From the NCBI GenBank assembly GCA_030263385.1, contig SZOX01000017.1, forward strand, positions 1 through 64,000: a DNA stretch of 64,000 nucleotides, given 5' to 3'. The position numbers and the translations under genes were made by a program. The notes beneath the pieces were generated by a model. It was given only the letters and a program-made list of their open reading frames with translations, had not been told where the DNA came from and did no database searches. Shown piece by piece: positions 32,992 to 40,641 of this stretch (within the stretch, counting starts at the first letter, position 1; every line of letters begins with the position of its first letter). The DNA comes from Zeimonas sp003577305 (GTDB lineage: Bacteria > Pseudomonadota > Gammaproteobacteria > Burkholderiales > Burkholderiaceae_E).

Positions 32992-33024
32992 TTGACTCTG
33001 CTTTCGGACCAGTCCAGACTGGTC
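32992..33024 (+). promoter_or_regulatory. promoter and palindromic operator of the Phd/VapC locus
   Basis: TTGACT (32992-32997), 17 bp, CAGACT (33015-33020). A perfect palindrome GACCAGTC-CA-GACTGGTC (33007-33024) covers the -10 element. The transcription start would fall at about 33027, next to the antitoxin ATG at 33028. The arms share the GACCAGT half-site seen in the GntR operator at 29282-29296. Confidence 0.75.
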
Positions 33025-33027
33025 TGC

Positions 33028-33321
33028 ATGAAACCCACTCTCGTCGCTGCCGAACCCGTCAGCGCTTACGACGCGAAGACTCACCTGCCCAGGCTGCTCG
33101 AGCGCGCCGCGAAGGGCGAGCGTTTCGTGATCACGCGCCACGGCAGGCCGGTCGCGCAACTCATCCCGTTCGAAGATGCCGATGCCGCCGCGATCGGCCG
33201 CGCGCTCGAGAGGGTGGAAAAGATCCGTGCGCAACTGGCGCGACAGGGGGTCACGCTCGCCGGTGCGCTCGCGCAGGGCGAAACCGTGCGCGAACTCGCG
33301 CACGCGGGCCATCGCTACTGA
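33028..33321 (+). CDS. Phd/YefM-type antitoxin
   Basis: 97 residues. It reads V-S-A-Y-D-A-K-T-H-L-P-R-L-L-E-R-A-A-K-G-E, then V-I-T-R-H-G-R-P-V-A-Q-L, the standard Phd/YefM DNA-binding fold, with a C-terminal tail that would wrap the toxin. It binds its own promoter, here the palindrome over the -10. The toxin gene starts 21 bp downstream but is truncated. Confidence 0.9.
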   Translation: MKPTLVAAEPVSAYDAKTHLPRLLERAAKGERFVITRHGRPVAQLIPFEDADAAAIGRALERVEKIRAQLARQGVTLAGALAQGETVRELAHAGHRY

Positions 33322-33342
33322 CCACTCCCGCCCGGGCAGCCG

Positions 33343-33618
33343 ATGGCCTTCGTCATCGACGCTTCGGTGGTGCTCGCGTGGCTGCTGCCCGACGAGCGCA
33401 GCGAGGCCGCGCAGCGCCTGCTGCGGCGCGCCGTCCACGAGCGGCCGCGCGCGCCGTCGCTGCTGATGCTCGAAGTCGGCAACGCGCTGCTGCAGGCCGA
33501 GCGGCGCACCCGCCTGTACCGGGCGGCGCGACTCGAATTGCTCGATGCGCTCACCGCCTTGCCGATCGCGCTCGAACCGGTCGCCGCCGACGCCATGTTG
33601 CGCGCCGGCGGGGCCTGA
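33343..33618 (+). pseudogene. C-terminally truncated VapC/PIN-domain toxin
   Basis: 91 residues where PIN toxins have about 130-140. The N-terminus is normal: V-I-D-A-S-V-V-L-A-W-L-L-P-D-E (first acidic residue) and L-E-V-G-N-A-L-L (second). Translation stops after A-A-D-A-M-L-R-A-G, before the usual Y-D-A-A-Y-L-x-L-A and T-L-D segments that supply the remaining metal-binding acids. The following ~25 bp lead straight into the 3' end of the convergent CBS gene, so the missing part is not present in another frame. It is unlikely to be an active RNase. Confidence 0.8.
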
Positions 33619-33643
33619 ATGCGCGCGGCGCGGACCCGATCGT

Positions 33644-34084
33644 TCAGCCGTTGCTGCCGCTGATGTAGTGCTGCAGCTGCTCGATGACGAACTGCTGTTC
33701 CGAAATGATGTCGCGCACGAGGTCGCGCATCGACAGCACGCCGACCAGCTTGCCCTCGTCGATCACCGCCAGGTGGCGTACGCGGTGCTCGGTCATCAGC
33801 GCCATGCAGTTCTCGTTGCTCTCCTGCGGGTTCACGTACATGACGGGCGTCGTCATCAGCGCGCTCACCGGCGTCTCGCGCGAATCGCGGCCCATCAGTG
33901 CGCCCTTGCGGGCGTAGTCGCGCTCGGTGACGATCCCGACGATCTTCTCGCCGTCGACCACCACCAGCGCACCGATGTCGCGGTAGGCCATCGCTTCCAG
34001 CGCCTGGCGCACCGTCGCCGACGGCGCGATCGTGTGAATGACCTGGTCGGGCTTCGAACGCAGGATGCTCGATACCGGTTTCAT
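33644..34084 (-). CDS. CBS-domain pair protein
   Basis: 146 residues from the ATG at 34084. Two CBS repeats are visible: A-L-E-A-M-A-Y-R-D-I-G-A-L-V-V-V-D-G-E-K-I-V-G-I-V-T-E-R-D-Y and C-M-A-L-M-T-E-H-R-V-R-H-L-A-V-I-D-E-G-K-L-V-G-V-L-S-M-R-D. It ends with a helix containing S-E-Q-Q-F-V-I-E-Q-L-Q-H-Y-I. Such stand-alone pairs bind adenosine nucleotides and sense energy state. It converges on the truncated VapC gene. Confidence 0.93.
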   Translation of the reverse strand: MKPVSSILRSKPDQVIHTIAPSATVRQALEAMAYRDIGALVVVDGEKIVGIVTERDYARKGALMGRDSRETPVSALMTTPVMYVNPQESNENCMALMTEHRVRHLAVIDEGKLVGVLSMRDLVRDIISEQQFVIEQLQHYISGSNG

Positions 34085-34226
34085 GGCTGCCTTCGGAGAT
34101 TGTCGGGGCGCCGGCGCGCTGCAGGGAGGCAGCGCTCGCTCGCGGTCTGCGGCTGCCGGGTCACGAGCGCAGAGTCTGACGCGAGCGCGCCGTTGCCGCA
34201 ACCGTCCCGATCAATGCCTGTCGATC

Positions 34227-34242
34227 GCGATCGGCCGATCGC
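34227..34242. repeat. perfect 16-bp palindrome GCGATCGGCCGATCGC
   Basis: It lies in the 255-bp gap between the divergent CBS gene and the SpmAB gene, followed at 34253-34262 by a related GGCCGATCGC. The bases from 34221 to 34270 are almost entirely CGATCG/GGCCGATC variants. It could be an operator, a methylation-rich site, or simple GC-rich repetition. Confidence 0.6.
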
Positions 34243-34339
34243 GGCGCCGATGGCCGATCGCCGCGCCGCGCGCCGATCCGCTGCGCGACGCCGGGGCGCG
34301 GCTGGATGGCGCGCCGGTTTCCGGTCATGATGCGCGCGC

Positions 34340-35635
34340 ATGAACTGGATCTTCCTCGGCATCGTGCTTGCCGCCTTCGCCGTCGCCGGCTGGCGGCAGT
34401 TCGCGCACGTGTCGGTGGCAGGCGCGCCGTCGCCGATGGAGGTGCTGTCGAGCTCGATGATCTCGTCGGCCGGCGGCGCCGTGGAGCTGGCGATCGGCCT
34501 GGTCGGCGTGATGGCGCTGTTCCTCGGGCTGATGAAGGTCGCCGAGGAAGGCGGGCTGCTCACCGTGATCGCGCGCCTGATCCGGCCGCTGATGACGCGG
34601 CTGTTCCGGGAGGTGCCGCCCGAGCACCCGGCGATGGGGGCGATGATCCTCAACCTCTCGGCCAACGCACTGGGCCTGGGCAACGCGGCGACGCCGTTCG
34701 GCATTCGCGCGATGCAGGAGCTCGACCGGCTCAATCCGCGGCCCGGCACCGCGACGAACTCGATGGCGTTGTTCCTCGCGATCAACACGTCGAGCGTCAC
34801 GCTGCTGCCCACCGCGGTGATCGCGCTGCGCGCGGCGGCCGGCTCGTCGGACCCGGCGGGCATCCTGCCGACGACCCTGTTCGCATCGATCTGCGGGACG
34901 ATCGCGGCGGTGCTCGCGGCGCTCTGGCTGGCGCGCTTCTTTCCGGTGGGCGCCCCCGACGCTGCCGCGGCCGGCATCGACCGGCCCTGGATTCGCGACG
35001 GCGCGCAGCGCGAGGCGCTGCCGGCGGACCCTGGCGCGTATCCGCCCTGGGCCTCGGTGCTGGCGATCGGCGGCCTCGTCGCGCTGATCCCGCTCACGAT
35101 CGTCTGGGGCAAGACGCTGTCGCCGTGGATCGTGCCGGGCCTGATGGCCGGCTTCCTGCTCTTCGGCGCGCTGCGCGGCGTGCGCGTCTACGAGGCGTTC
35201 GTCGAAGGCGCGAAGGAGGGCTTCCGGGTGGCGGTGCGCATCATTCCGTACCTGGTCGCGATCCTGGTGGCGGTCGGCATGCTGCGTGCGAGCGGCGCGC
35301 TCGATGCGACCGTGGCCGCGCTCGGCCACTACACCGCGAAGGTCGGGCTGCCGCCCGAGGCGCTGCCGATGGCGCTGCTGCGCTCGCTGTCGGGGTCGGG
35401 CGCCTATGGCGTGATGGCGTCGATCATCAACGACCCGGCGATCGGCCCAGACAGCTACACCGGCTACCTGGTGAGCACGCTGCAGGGCTCGAGCGAGACG
35501 ACCTTCTACGTGCTGGCGGTGTACTTCGGCGCGGTGCAGGTGCGCCGCGTGCGCCACGCGCTGGCCGCAGCGCTCGTCGCCGACCTGGTTGCGGTGATCG
35601 CCGCAGTGGTGATCTGCCGCTGGCTGTTCGCGTAG
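34340..35635 (+). CDS. SpmA/SpmB-like fused nucleoside-recognition membrane protein
   Basis: 431 residues, polytopic. The N-terminal half has G-L-M-K-V-A-E-E-G-G-L-L, H-P-A-M-G-A-M-I-L-N-L-S-A-N-A-L-G-L-G-N-A-A-T-P-F-G, the SpmA signature. The C-terminal half has V-R-I-I-P-Y-L-V-A-I-L and G-S-S-E-T-T-F-Y-V-L-A-V-Y-F-G, the SpmB signature. Although named for sporulation in Bacillus, the fused form is widespread in proteobacteria and is a presumed transporter of unknown substrate. Confidence 0.9.
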   Translation: MNWIFLGIVLAAFAVAGWRQFAHVSVAGAPSPMEVLSSSMISSAGGAVELAIGLVGVMALFLGLMKVAEEGGLLTVIARLIRPLMTRLFREVPPEHPAMGAMILNLSANALGLGNAATPFGIRAMQELDRLNPRPGTATNSMALFLAINTSSVTLLPTAVIALRAAAGSSDPAGILPTTLFASICGTIAAVLAALWLARFFPVGAPDAAAAGIDRPWIRDGAQREALPADPGAYPPWASVLAIGGLVALIPLTIVWGKTLSPWIVPGLMAGFLLFGALRGVRVYEAFVEGAKEGFRVAVRIIPYLVAILVAVGMLRASGALDATVAALGHYTAKVGLPPEALPMALLRSLSGSGAYGVMASIINDPAIGPDSYTGYLVSTLQGSSETTFYVLAVYFGAVQVRRVRHALAAALVADLVAVIAAVVICRWLFA

Positions 35636-35704
35636 CGACTGCTGAACGCGTGCCGGAATCCGGTTACACTCGACACGGCGCGTGGGGTCGAAGATGGCCC
35701 GCGC

Positions 35705-35799
35705 GCATCTGCTGGGGGTGCCGCGCCGCAGATCCGTCTGCGGCGCAGCTGAGACCAAACCCTTCGAACCTGATCGGGGTAATGCCCGCGCAGGGAAGC
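35705..35799 (+). ncRNA. TPP riboswitch (THI element)
   Basis: The conserved landmarks occur in order: G-C-T-G-G-G-G-G-T-G-C-C, a variable GC hairpin, G-C-T-G-A-G-A, A-C-C-C-T-T-C-G-A-A-C-C-T-G-A-T-C, then G-G-G-T-A-A-T-G-C-C-C-G-C-G-C-A-G-G-G-A-A-G. These are the universal THI-box sequences that bind thiamine pyrophosphate. The element ends 4 bp before the cytX ATG, so TPP binding would hide the ribosome-binding site. Confidence 0.97.
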
Positions 35800-35803
35800 C
35801 GCC

Positions 35804-37117
35804 ATGACGACGATCGCCCGCAACACCGCCCTGATTCCGCTGTCCGCCGCCGACCGGCTGTTCGGCTGGCGCGACCACGCCGCGCTGTGGCTCAGCCTCG
35901 GCGTGGGCCTGCTGGTGATGCAGGTGGGCGCCTACCTGGTGCCGGCGCTCGGCACGCAGGCGGCGCTCGCGGCGATCGTCGGCGGCTCGGTGATCGGCGC
36001 CGGCCTGCTCGGCTGGACCGCGAAGATCGGCTGCGACAGCGGGCTCTCCAGCGCCGGCCTGATGCACGCCACTTACGGCAGCAGCTTCGCGCGGTTGCCG
36101 GTGGTGCTGAACATCGCCCAGCTGATCGGCTGGACCACTTTCGAGACGGTGGTGATGCGCGACGGCGTGCTCGGAATCGCGAGGCAGGCGGGCGCGATCG
36201 CGCCGCTCGCCGACCCGGCGACAGCAGCCCCCGGCGTCGGCGATGCGACCGCGACGCTGCCGCTGCCCGAAGTGCTGGTCACGCTGGCGTTCGGCCTGCT
36301 GCTGGTCGGCCTGCTGACGGGTTCGATGGTCGGGCTGGTGCGCAAGTTCATCGGCCGCTTCGGGCTGCCGCTGGTGATCCTGTCGCTGCTGTGGCTGTCG
36401 TGGCAGTTCCTCGGCAAGGCGCAGGCGATCGGCTGGTCGACGGTCTGGAACCGGCCCGGCGACGGCGGCATGAGCACGCTGGCGGCGCTCGACCTGGTGA
36501 TCGCGATGCCGATTTCGTGGCTGCCGCTGGTGGCCGATTTCTCGCGGCACGGCCACGACGGCCGCAGCGCGCTGCACGGCACCTGGCTCGGCTACGCGGT
36601 CGCCAACGTCTGGTGCTACGCGCTCGGGGTGCTGGTGGCGCTCACCACGCCGTCGCCCGATCTCGTTTCGGCATTGCTGCTCGCGCAGGGCGGACTGGTC
36701 GCGCTCGGCCTGATCCTGATCGACGAAGTCGACAATGCCTACGGCGACCTGTACTCGGCATCGGTGGGCGGCCACAGCCTGGCTCCCGGCTGGAGCACGC
36801 GCCGCTGGGCCGTGCAGCTGGCGGTGCTGTGCACCGCGCTGGCACTGGTGCTGCCGATGCACAGCCTCGAGCCGTTCCTGCTGATGCTCAGCTCGGTGTT
36901 CGTGCCGCTGTACGGGGTGATTCTCGGGCGGCTGGGCGGCCGGGCCGACGTGCCGTCGCTGGTGGGCGCAAGGCGTGTGGATCGCAGCGCGGTCGTGATC
37001 TGGGTGCTCGGCGTGGCCGTCTTTCACCTGCTGCCGCAGGTCTCGACGCAGCTCGGCTCGGCGCTGCCGACGCTGGCCCTGACCTTCGTGCTGGCGCGCC
37101 TGACGCGCAAGACCTGA
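35804..37117 (+). CDS. cytX: putative hydroxymethylpyrimidine transporter CytX (NCS1 family)
   Basis: 437 residues with about 12 hydrophobic segments. It reads P-L-S-A-A-D-R-L-F-G-W-R-D-H-A-A-L-W-L-S-L-G near the start and G-W-T-T-F-E-T-V-V-M-R in the middle, as in the CytX branch of the cytosine/purine permease family. The TPP riboswitch directly upstream assigns it to thiamine salvage, where CytX is proposed to import the pyrimidine moiety. There is no other thiamine gene next to it. Confidence 0.9.
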   Translation: MTTIARNTALIPLSAADRLFGWRDHAALWLSLGVGLLVMQVGAYLVPALGTQAALAAIVGGSVIGAGLLGWTAKIGCDSGLSSAGLMHATYGSSFARLPVVLNIAQLIGWTTFETVVMRDGVLGIARQAGAIAPLADPATAAPGVGDATATLPLPEVLVTLAFGLLLVGLLTGSMVGLVRKFIGRFGLPLVILSLLWLSWQFLGKAQAIGWSTVWNRPGDGGMSTLAALDLVIAMPISWLPLVADFSRHGHDGRSALHGTWLGYAVANVWCYALGVLVALTTPSPDLVSALLLAQGGLVALGLILIDEVDNAYGDLYSASVGGHSLAPGWSTRRWAVQLAVLCTALALVLPMHSLEPFLLMLSSVFVPLYGVILGRLGGRADVPSLVGARRVDRSAVVIWVLGVAVFHLLPQVSTQLGSALPTLALTFVLARLTRKT

Positions 37118-37118
37118 T

Positions 37119-37148
37119 TTGACAGGCCCGGCGCCATCGGCTTACCTT
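37119..37148 (+). promoter_or_regulatory. putative metX promoter
   Basis: Consensus TTGACA (37119-37124), an 18-bp spacer and a weak -10 TACCTT (37143-37148) lie just after the cytX stop. A start near 37155 would begin the RNA 7 bases before the SAM-II aptamer, which fits well. Confidence 0.55.
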
Positions 37149-37161
37149 TGCCCCGGTCTCA

Positions 37162-37215
37162 TCGCGCCGATTTGAAGATCAGCTTGCGGGCGCGTTACAA
37201 GTACGGCTAAAGCGG
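37162..37215 (+). ncRNA. SAM-II riboswitch (metA-type)
   Basis: The sequence follows the SAM-II pseudoknot pattern: C-G-C-G-C-C (37163-37168) pairs with G-G-C-G-C-G (37189-37194), enclosing G-A-T-T-T-G in the loop. After this come T-A-C-A-A-G-T and the conserved A/G-C-T-A-A-A-G near the 3' end (37206-37212). SAM-II elements sit upstream of methionine genes in alpha- and some betaproteobacteria. Position just upstream of metX confirms the reading. Confidence 0.9.
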
Positions 37216-37235
37216 CCAGGCCCACGACCGATCGA

Positions 37236-37267
37236 GCCCGACCCGCAAGCAAGCCGGTCGGGCTTTT
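37236..37267 (+). terminator. intrinsic terminator/attenuator between the SAM-II aptamer and metX
   Basis: An 8-bp GC-rich stem GCCCGACC (37236-37243) / GGTCGGGC (37256-37263), extendable by A-T, is followed directly by TTTT. It ends 30 bp before the metX start codon and 21 bp after the riboswitch, so it is well placed to switch transcription of metXW on SAM binding. Confidence 0.75.
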
Positions 37268-37297
37268 CGTTTCCAGCACAGCTTCCGTCTCGCAGAC

Positions 37298-38506
37298 TTG
37301 AACCACGCCCTCGAGTCACAGATCCTGTCGCCGCCGCCTGGCTCGGCAGGCATCGTCACGCCGCAGCGGATGCGCTTCGAGCAGCCGCTGGCGTTGCGCA
37401 GCGGCGCATCGATCGCCGGCTACGAGCTCGTCTACGAAACCTACGGCACGCTGAACGCCGAGCGCTCGAACGCGGTGCTGGTCTGCCACGCGCTGAACGC
37501 GGGCCATCACGTGGCCGGTGTCTACGCCGACGACCCCGACAACCTCGGCTGGTGGGACAGCATGGTGGGGCCGGGCAAGCCGGTGGACACCGAGCGCTTT
37601 TTCGTCGTCGGCGTGAACAACCTCGGCAGCTGCTTCGGGTCGACCGGTCCGATGAGCATCGACCCGGCCACCGGCAAGCCCTACGGTCCCGATTTCCCGG
37701 TGGTCACCGTCGAAGACTGGGTGCACGCGCAGGCGCGGCTCGCCGATGCGCTGGGCATCGGGCGCTTCGCCGCGGTGATGGGCGGCAGCCTGGGCGGCAT
37801 GCAGGCGCTTGCGTGGACCACGCTGTATCCGCAGCGCGTCGCGCACTGCGTCGCGGTGGCGACCGCGCCGAAGCTGTCGGCGCAGAACATCGCGTTCAAC
37901 GAGGTCGCGCGCCGGGCGATCATCACCGACCCCGATTTCCACGGCGGACGCTTCTACGATCACGGCGTGGTGCCGGCCCGCGGACTGCAGGTGGCGCGGA
38001 TGATCGGCCACATCACCTACCTGTCCGACGACGTGATGGGCGAGAAGTTCGGCCGCGCGCTGCGCCGCCACGTGACCGACACGGTGCTGCGCAACGACTA
38101 CCGGTTCACCTTCGACGTCGAGTTCGAGATCGAGTCGTACCTGCGCTACCAGGGCGAGAAATTCTCGGGCTACTTCGACGCGAACACCTACCTGCTGATC
38201 ACGCGCGCGCTCGACTACTTCGATCCTGCGCTGTCCTGCGGCGGCGACCTCGCGCGTGCGCTCGCGCCGGCGCAGGCCGACTTCCTGCTGGTGTCGTTCA
38301 CCACCGACTGGCGCTTCGCGCCCGGACGCAGCCGCGAGATCGTCGAGGCGCTGCTCGCCAACGGGCAGCGCGTCACCTACGCCGAAGTCGACGCGCCGCA
38401 CGGGCACGACGCGTTCCTGCTCGACGACCCGCAGTACATGGCGGTGATGCGCAGCTGGTTCGAGCGCGTGCACCGCTCGGTGCGCGCGCCGGGAGGCGCG
38501 CGATGA
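37298..38506 (+). CDS. metX: homoserine O-acyltransferase
   Basis: 402 residues from a TTG start; the next in-frame ATG would remove the conserved I-V-T-P-Q region. The alpha/beta-hydrolase nucleophile is in M-G-G-S-L-G-G-M-Q, with the acid/base residues in the late F-T-T-D-W-R and D-A-P-H-G-H-D-A-F-L. F-F-V-V-G-V-N-N-L-G-S-C-F-G-S-T-G-P is the MetX signature. It acylates homoserine in methionine synthesis. In species with MetW the acyl donor is often succinyl-CoA. It is co-transcribed with metW (4-bp overlap) under the SAM-II riboswitch. Confidence 0.96.
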   Translation: MNHALESQILSPPPGSAGIVTPQRMRFEQPLALRSGASIAGYELVYETYGTLNAERSNAVLVCHALNAGHHVAGVYADDPDNLGWWDSMVGPGKPVDTERFFVVGVNNLGSCFGSTGPMSIDPATGKPYGPDFPVVTVEDWVHAQARLADALGIGRFAAVMGGSLGGMQALAWTTLYPQRVAHCVAVATAPKLSAQNIAFNEVARRAIITDPDFHGGRFYDHGVVPARGLQVARMIGHITYLSDDVMGEKFGRALRRHVTDTVLRNDYRFTFDVEFEIESYLRYQGEKFSGYFDANTYLLITRALDYFDPALSCGGDLARALAPAQADFLLVSFTTDWRFAPGRSREIVEALLANGQRVTYAEVDAPHGHDAFLLDDPQYMAVMRSWFERVHRSVRAPGGAR

Positions 38507-39129
38507 CGACGGGCGCGGCGGCGCACGGGCCCGGGGGCCAGGGAAACGGCCTGCGCGCCGACCTCGCGCGGATCGCCGACTGGATCGCGCCCGGTTCGCA
38601 CGTGCTCGACCTCGGCTGCGGCGACGGCGCGCTGCTGGCGTACCTCCAGTCGGCCAAGGGCTGCAGGGGATACGGCGTGGAGATCAACGACGAGCAACTG
38701 CTCGCCTGCATGCGCAAGGGCGTCGACGTGATCCAGCAGGACATCGAGGCGGGGCTGGGCATGTTCCACGCGCCGTCGTTCGACGTGGTCGTCCTGTCGA
38801 TGGCGATCCAGATGACGCACCAGACCGAGCGCGTGCTGCGCGAGATGAGCGAGGTCGGCCGCGAAGGCATCGTGTCGCTGCCGAACTTCGGTCACTGGAC
38901 CCACGCCTGGTCGCTGCTGCGCGGGCACATGCCGGTGTCGCGCGAGCTGCCCTTCGAGTGGTTCGACACGCCGAACCTGCACATGTCGACGGTGCGCGAC
39001 TTCGAGGACTTCCTGCGCCGCCTCGGGCTGGTGATCACCGGCCGCGTGTTCCTGCGCGATGGCAAGCCGGCCGGCTGGCTGCCGGCGCTGCGTTCGACGC
39101 AGGCGATCTACCGTTTCAGGCGGGGGTGA
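38503..39129 (+). CDS. metW: methionine biosynthesis protein MetW
   Basis: 208 residues. It is a methyltransferase-like fold with V-L-D-L-G-C-G-D-G-A-L-L (motif I) and G-Y-G-V-E-I-N-D, then S-L-P-N-F-G-H-W and P-F-E-W-F-D-T-P-N-L-H-M-S-T, the MetW signature. MetW is required with MetX for homoserine acylation in several bacteria. The start overlaps the metX stop as ATGA. Confidence 0.95.
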   Translation: MTTGAAAHGPGGQGNGLRADLARIADWIAPGSHVLDLGCGDGALLAYLQSAKGCRGYGVEINDEQLLACMRKGVDVIQQDIEAGLGMFHAPSFDVVVLSMAIQMTHQTERVLREMSEVGREGIVSLPNFGHWTHAWSLLRGHMPVSRELPFEWFDTPNLHMSTVRDFEDFLRRLGLVITGRVFLRDGKPAGWLPALRSTQAIYRFRRG

Positions 39130-39139
39130 GTCGCGCCGC

Positions 39140-39436
39140 TCAGCGCACGTCGGCGTACTCGGGCGTGCGCGCGATCACCACCCGCACGTACGAGCAGGTC
39201 GGCACCAGCCGGATCCTGCCGGCGCGCGCCCACTGCACCACCGCGTCGACCAGCCGGCGCGCGAAGTTGCCCCCGCGCATGGCCGGATCGACCCAGGTGT
39301 GGTCGACCACCGCCACGCCGTCGGCGAGCGAGTAGGTGAGCTCGGCGATGCGCCGGCCCTCGCGTTCGATGAAGAACTCGCCGCGACGTCCATCGGACTC
39401 GTGCCGGATCGGATCTTCGACGGGGGGTGCGGTCAT
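39140..39436 (-). CDS. GNAT-like acetyltransferase (YidJ/COG2388 type)
   Basis: 98 residues from the ATG at 39436. It reads E-F-F-I-E-R-E-G-R-R-I-A-E-L-T-Y, D-H-T-W-V-D-P-A-M-R-G-G-N-F-A-R-R-L-V-D-A-V-V and I-R-L-V-P-T-C-S-Y-V, the compact pattern of this minimal N-acetyltransferase family. It lies 47 bp after the sugar-dehydrogenase gene at the end of the minus-strand operon and converges with metW. Confidence 0.88.
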   Translation of the reverse strand: MTAPPVEDPIRHESDGRRGEFFIEREGRRIAELTYSLADGVAVVDHTWVDPAMRGGNFARRLVDAVVQWARAGRIRLVPTCSYVRVVIARTPEYADVR

Positions 39437-39483
39437 GCCGGATTCGGATGGCGTGCAATCGGGAAGGGGAAGGGCCGGATCGG

Positions 39484-40641
39484 TCAGCCGGTCGGCGCAA
39501 GCCGCAGCAGCCGGCCGTCGGTCTCGTCGGTGAGAAGATACAGCAAGCCGTCGGGCCCCTGGCGCACGTCGCGCACCCGCTCGCCGAGGTCGGTGAGGAG
39601 CCGCTCCTCGCGCACGATGGTGTCGCCGTCGAGTTCGAGGCGCGCGAGCAGGCGAAACTTCAGCGAACCGACGAACAGGCTGCCCTGCCAGCCGGCGTAG
39701 CGGTTGCCGGTGCAGAAGGCCATGCCGGAGGGTGCGATCGACGGTGTCCATTGCCACAGCGGCGGCGTCACGTCGGCGCGCTCGGTGCCTTCGCCGATCT
39801 TCGAGCCGGTGCCGTATTCGCGCCCGAAAGTGATCACCGGCCAGCCGTAATTGGCGCCGGCGCGCTCGATGTTGACCTCGTCGCCACCCTGCGGGCCGTG
39901 CTCGTGCGTCCACAACTGCCCGGTCGCCGGATGCAGCGCCGCGCCCTGCACGTTGCGGTGGCCGTACGAGTGGATCTCGGGCAGTGCGCCGGCGCGTTTC
40001 ACGAACGGGTTGTCCGGCGGCACGCTGCCGTCGGGGCGGATGCGGACGATCTTGCCGTAGTGGTTGTCGAGCGTCTGCGCGCGATCGCGCTGCGAATAGC
40101 GGTCGCCGAGCGTGACGAACAGCGTGCCGTCGCGCGCGAACACCAGCCGCGAGCCGAAGTGGTTGCCGCCGGAGGTGCGGTCTTTCTGGGCGAAGATCAC
40201 GCGCGCATCGCGCAGCGCGGGGGCCGTGCCGTCGACGAATCGGGCGCGCGCGACCGCAGTGCGCGCGCCGCCCGCTCCCGGCTCGCTGAACGAAAGGAAG
40301 ACCGCCCGATCGCGCGCGAAATCGGGGCCGAGTGCGAGGTCGAGCAGCCCGCCCTGGCCGCCGGCCTGCACCCTCGGCACGCCGGGCAGCGGTGCCGACA
40401 TGCGGCCGTCGGGCGACACGATGCGCAAGCGCCCCGGGCGCTCGGTGACCAGCATGCGGCCGTCGGGCAGGAACGCGAGCGACCATGGATGCTCCAGGCC
40501 GCGCGCCAGTTCGACGACCTCGATCGAGCGTGGGGCGGCTGCCAGTGCGGTCGAGCGCGTGGCGGCCGCGCCGAGCACGGGCGTTGCCGCCAGCGTGCGC
40601 AGCAGCCCGCGACGGCGAAAGTCGGGGCCCGGGCCGCTCAT
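39484..40641 (-). CDS. PQQ-dependent sugar dehydrogenase-like protein (Tat-exported)
   Basis: 385 residues from the ATG at 40641. The N-terminus has R-R-R-G-L-L-R-T-L, a Tat-like twin-arginine signal, then a hydrophobic region. The six-bladed propeller follows: L-E-H-P-W-S-L-A-F-L-P-D-G-R-M-L-V-T-E-R, G-G-L-L-D-L-A-L, N-H-F-G-S-R-L, Y-G-H-R-N-V-Q-G-A, H-E-H-G-P-Q-G-G-D-E-V-N, and P-S-G-M-A-F. These match soluble aldose dehydrogenases using PQQ. The start overlaps the enoyl-CoA hydratase stop by 4 bp (ATGA). Confidence 0.92.
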   Translation of the reverse strand: MSGPGPDFRRRGLLRTLAATPVLGAAATRSTALAAAPRSIEVVELARGLEHPWSLAFLPDGRMLVTERPGRLRIVSPDGRMSAPLPGVPRVQAGGQGGLLDLALGPDFARDRAVFLSFSEPGAGGARTAVARARFVDGTAPALRDARVIFAQKDRTSGGNHFGSRLVFARDGTLFVTLGDRYSQRDRAQTLDNHYGKIVRIRPDGSVPPDNPFVKRAGALPEIHSYGHRNVQGAALHPATGQLWTHEHGPQGGDEVNIERAGANYGWPVITFGREYGTGSKIGEGTERADVTPPLWQWTPSIAPSGMAFCTGNRYAGWQGSLFVGSLKFRLLARLELDGDTIVREERLLTDLGERVRDVRQGPDGLLYLLTDETDGRLLRLAPTG

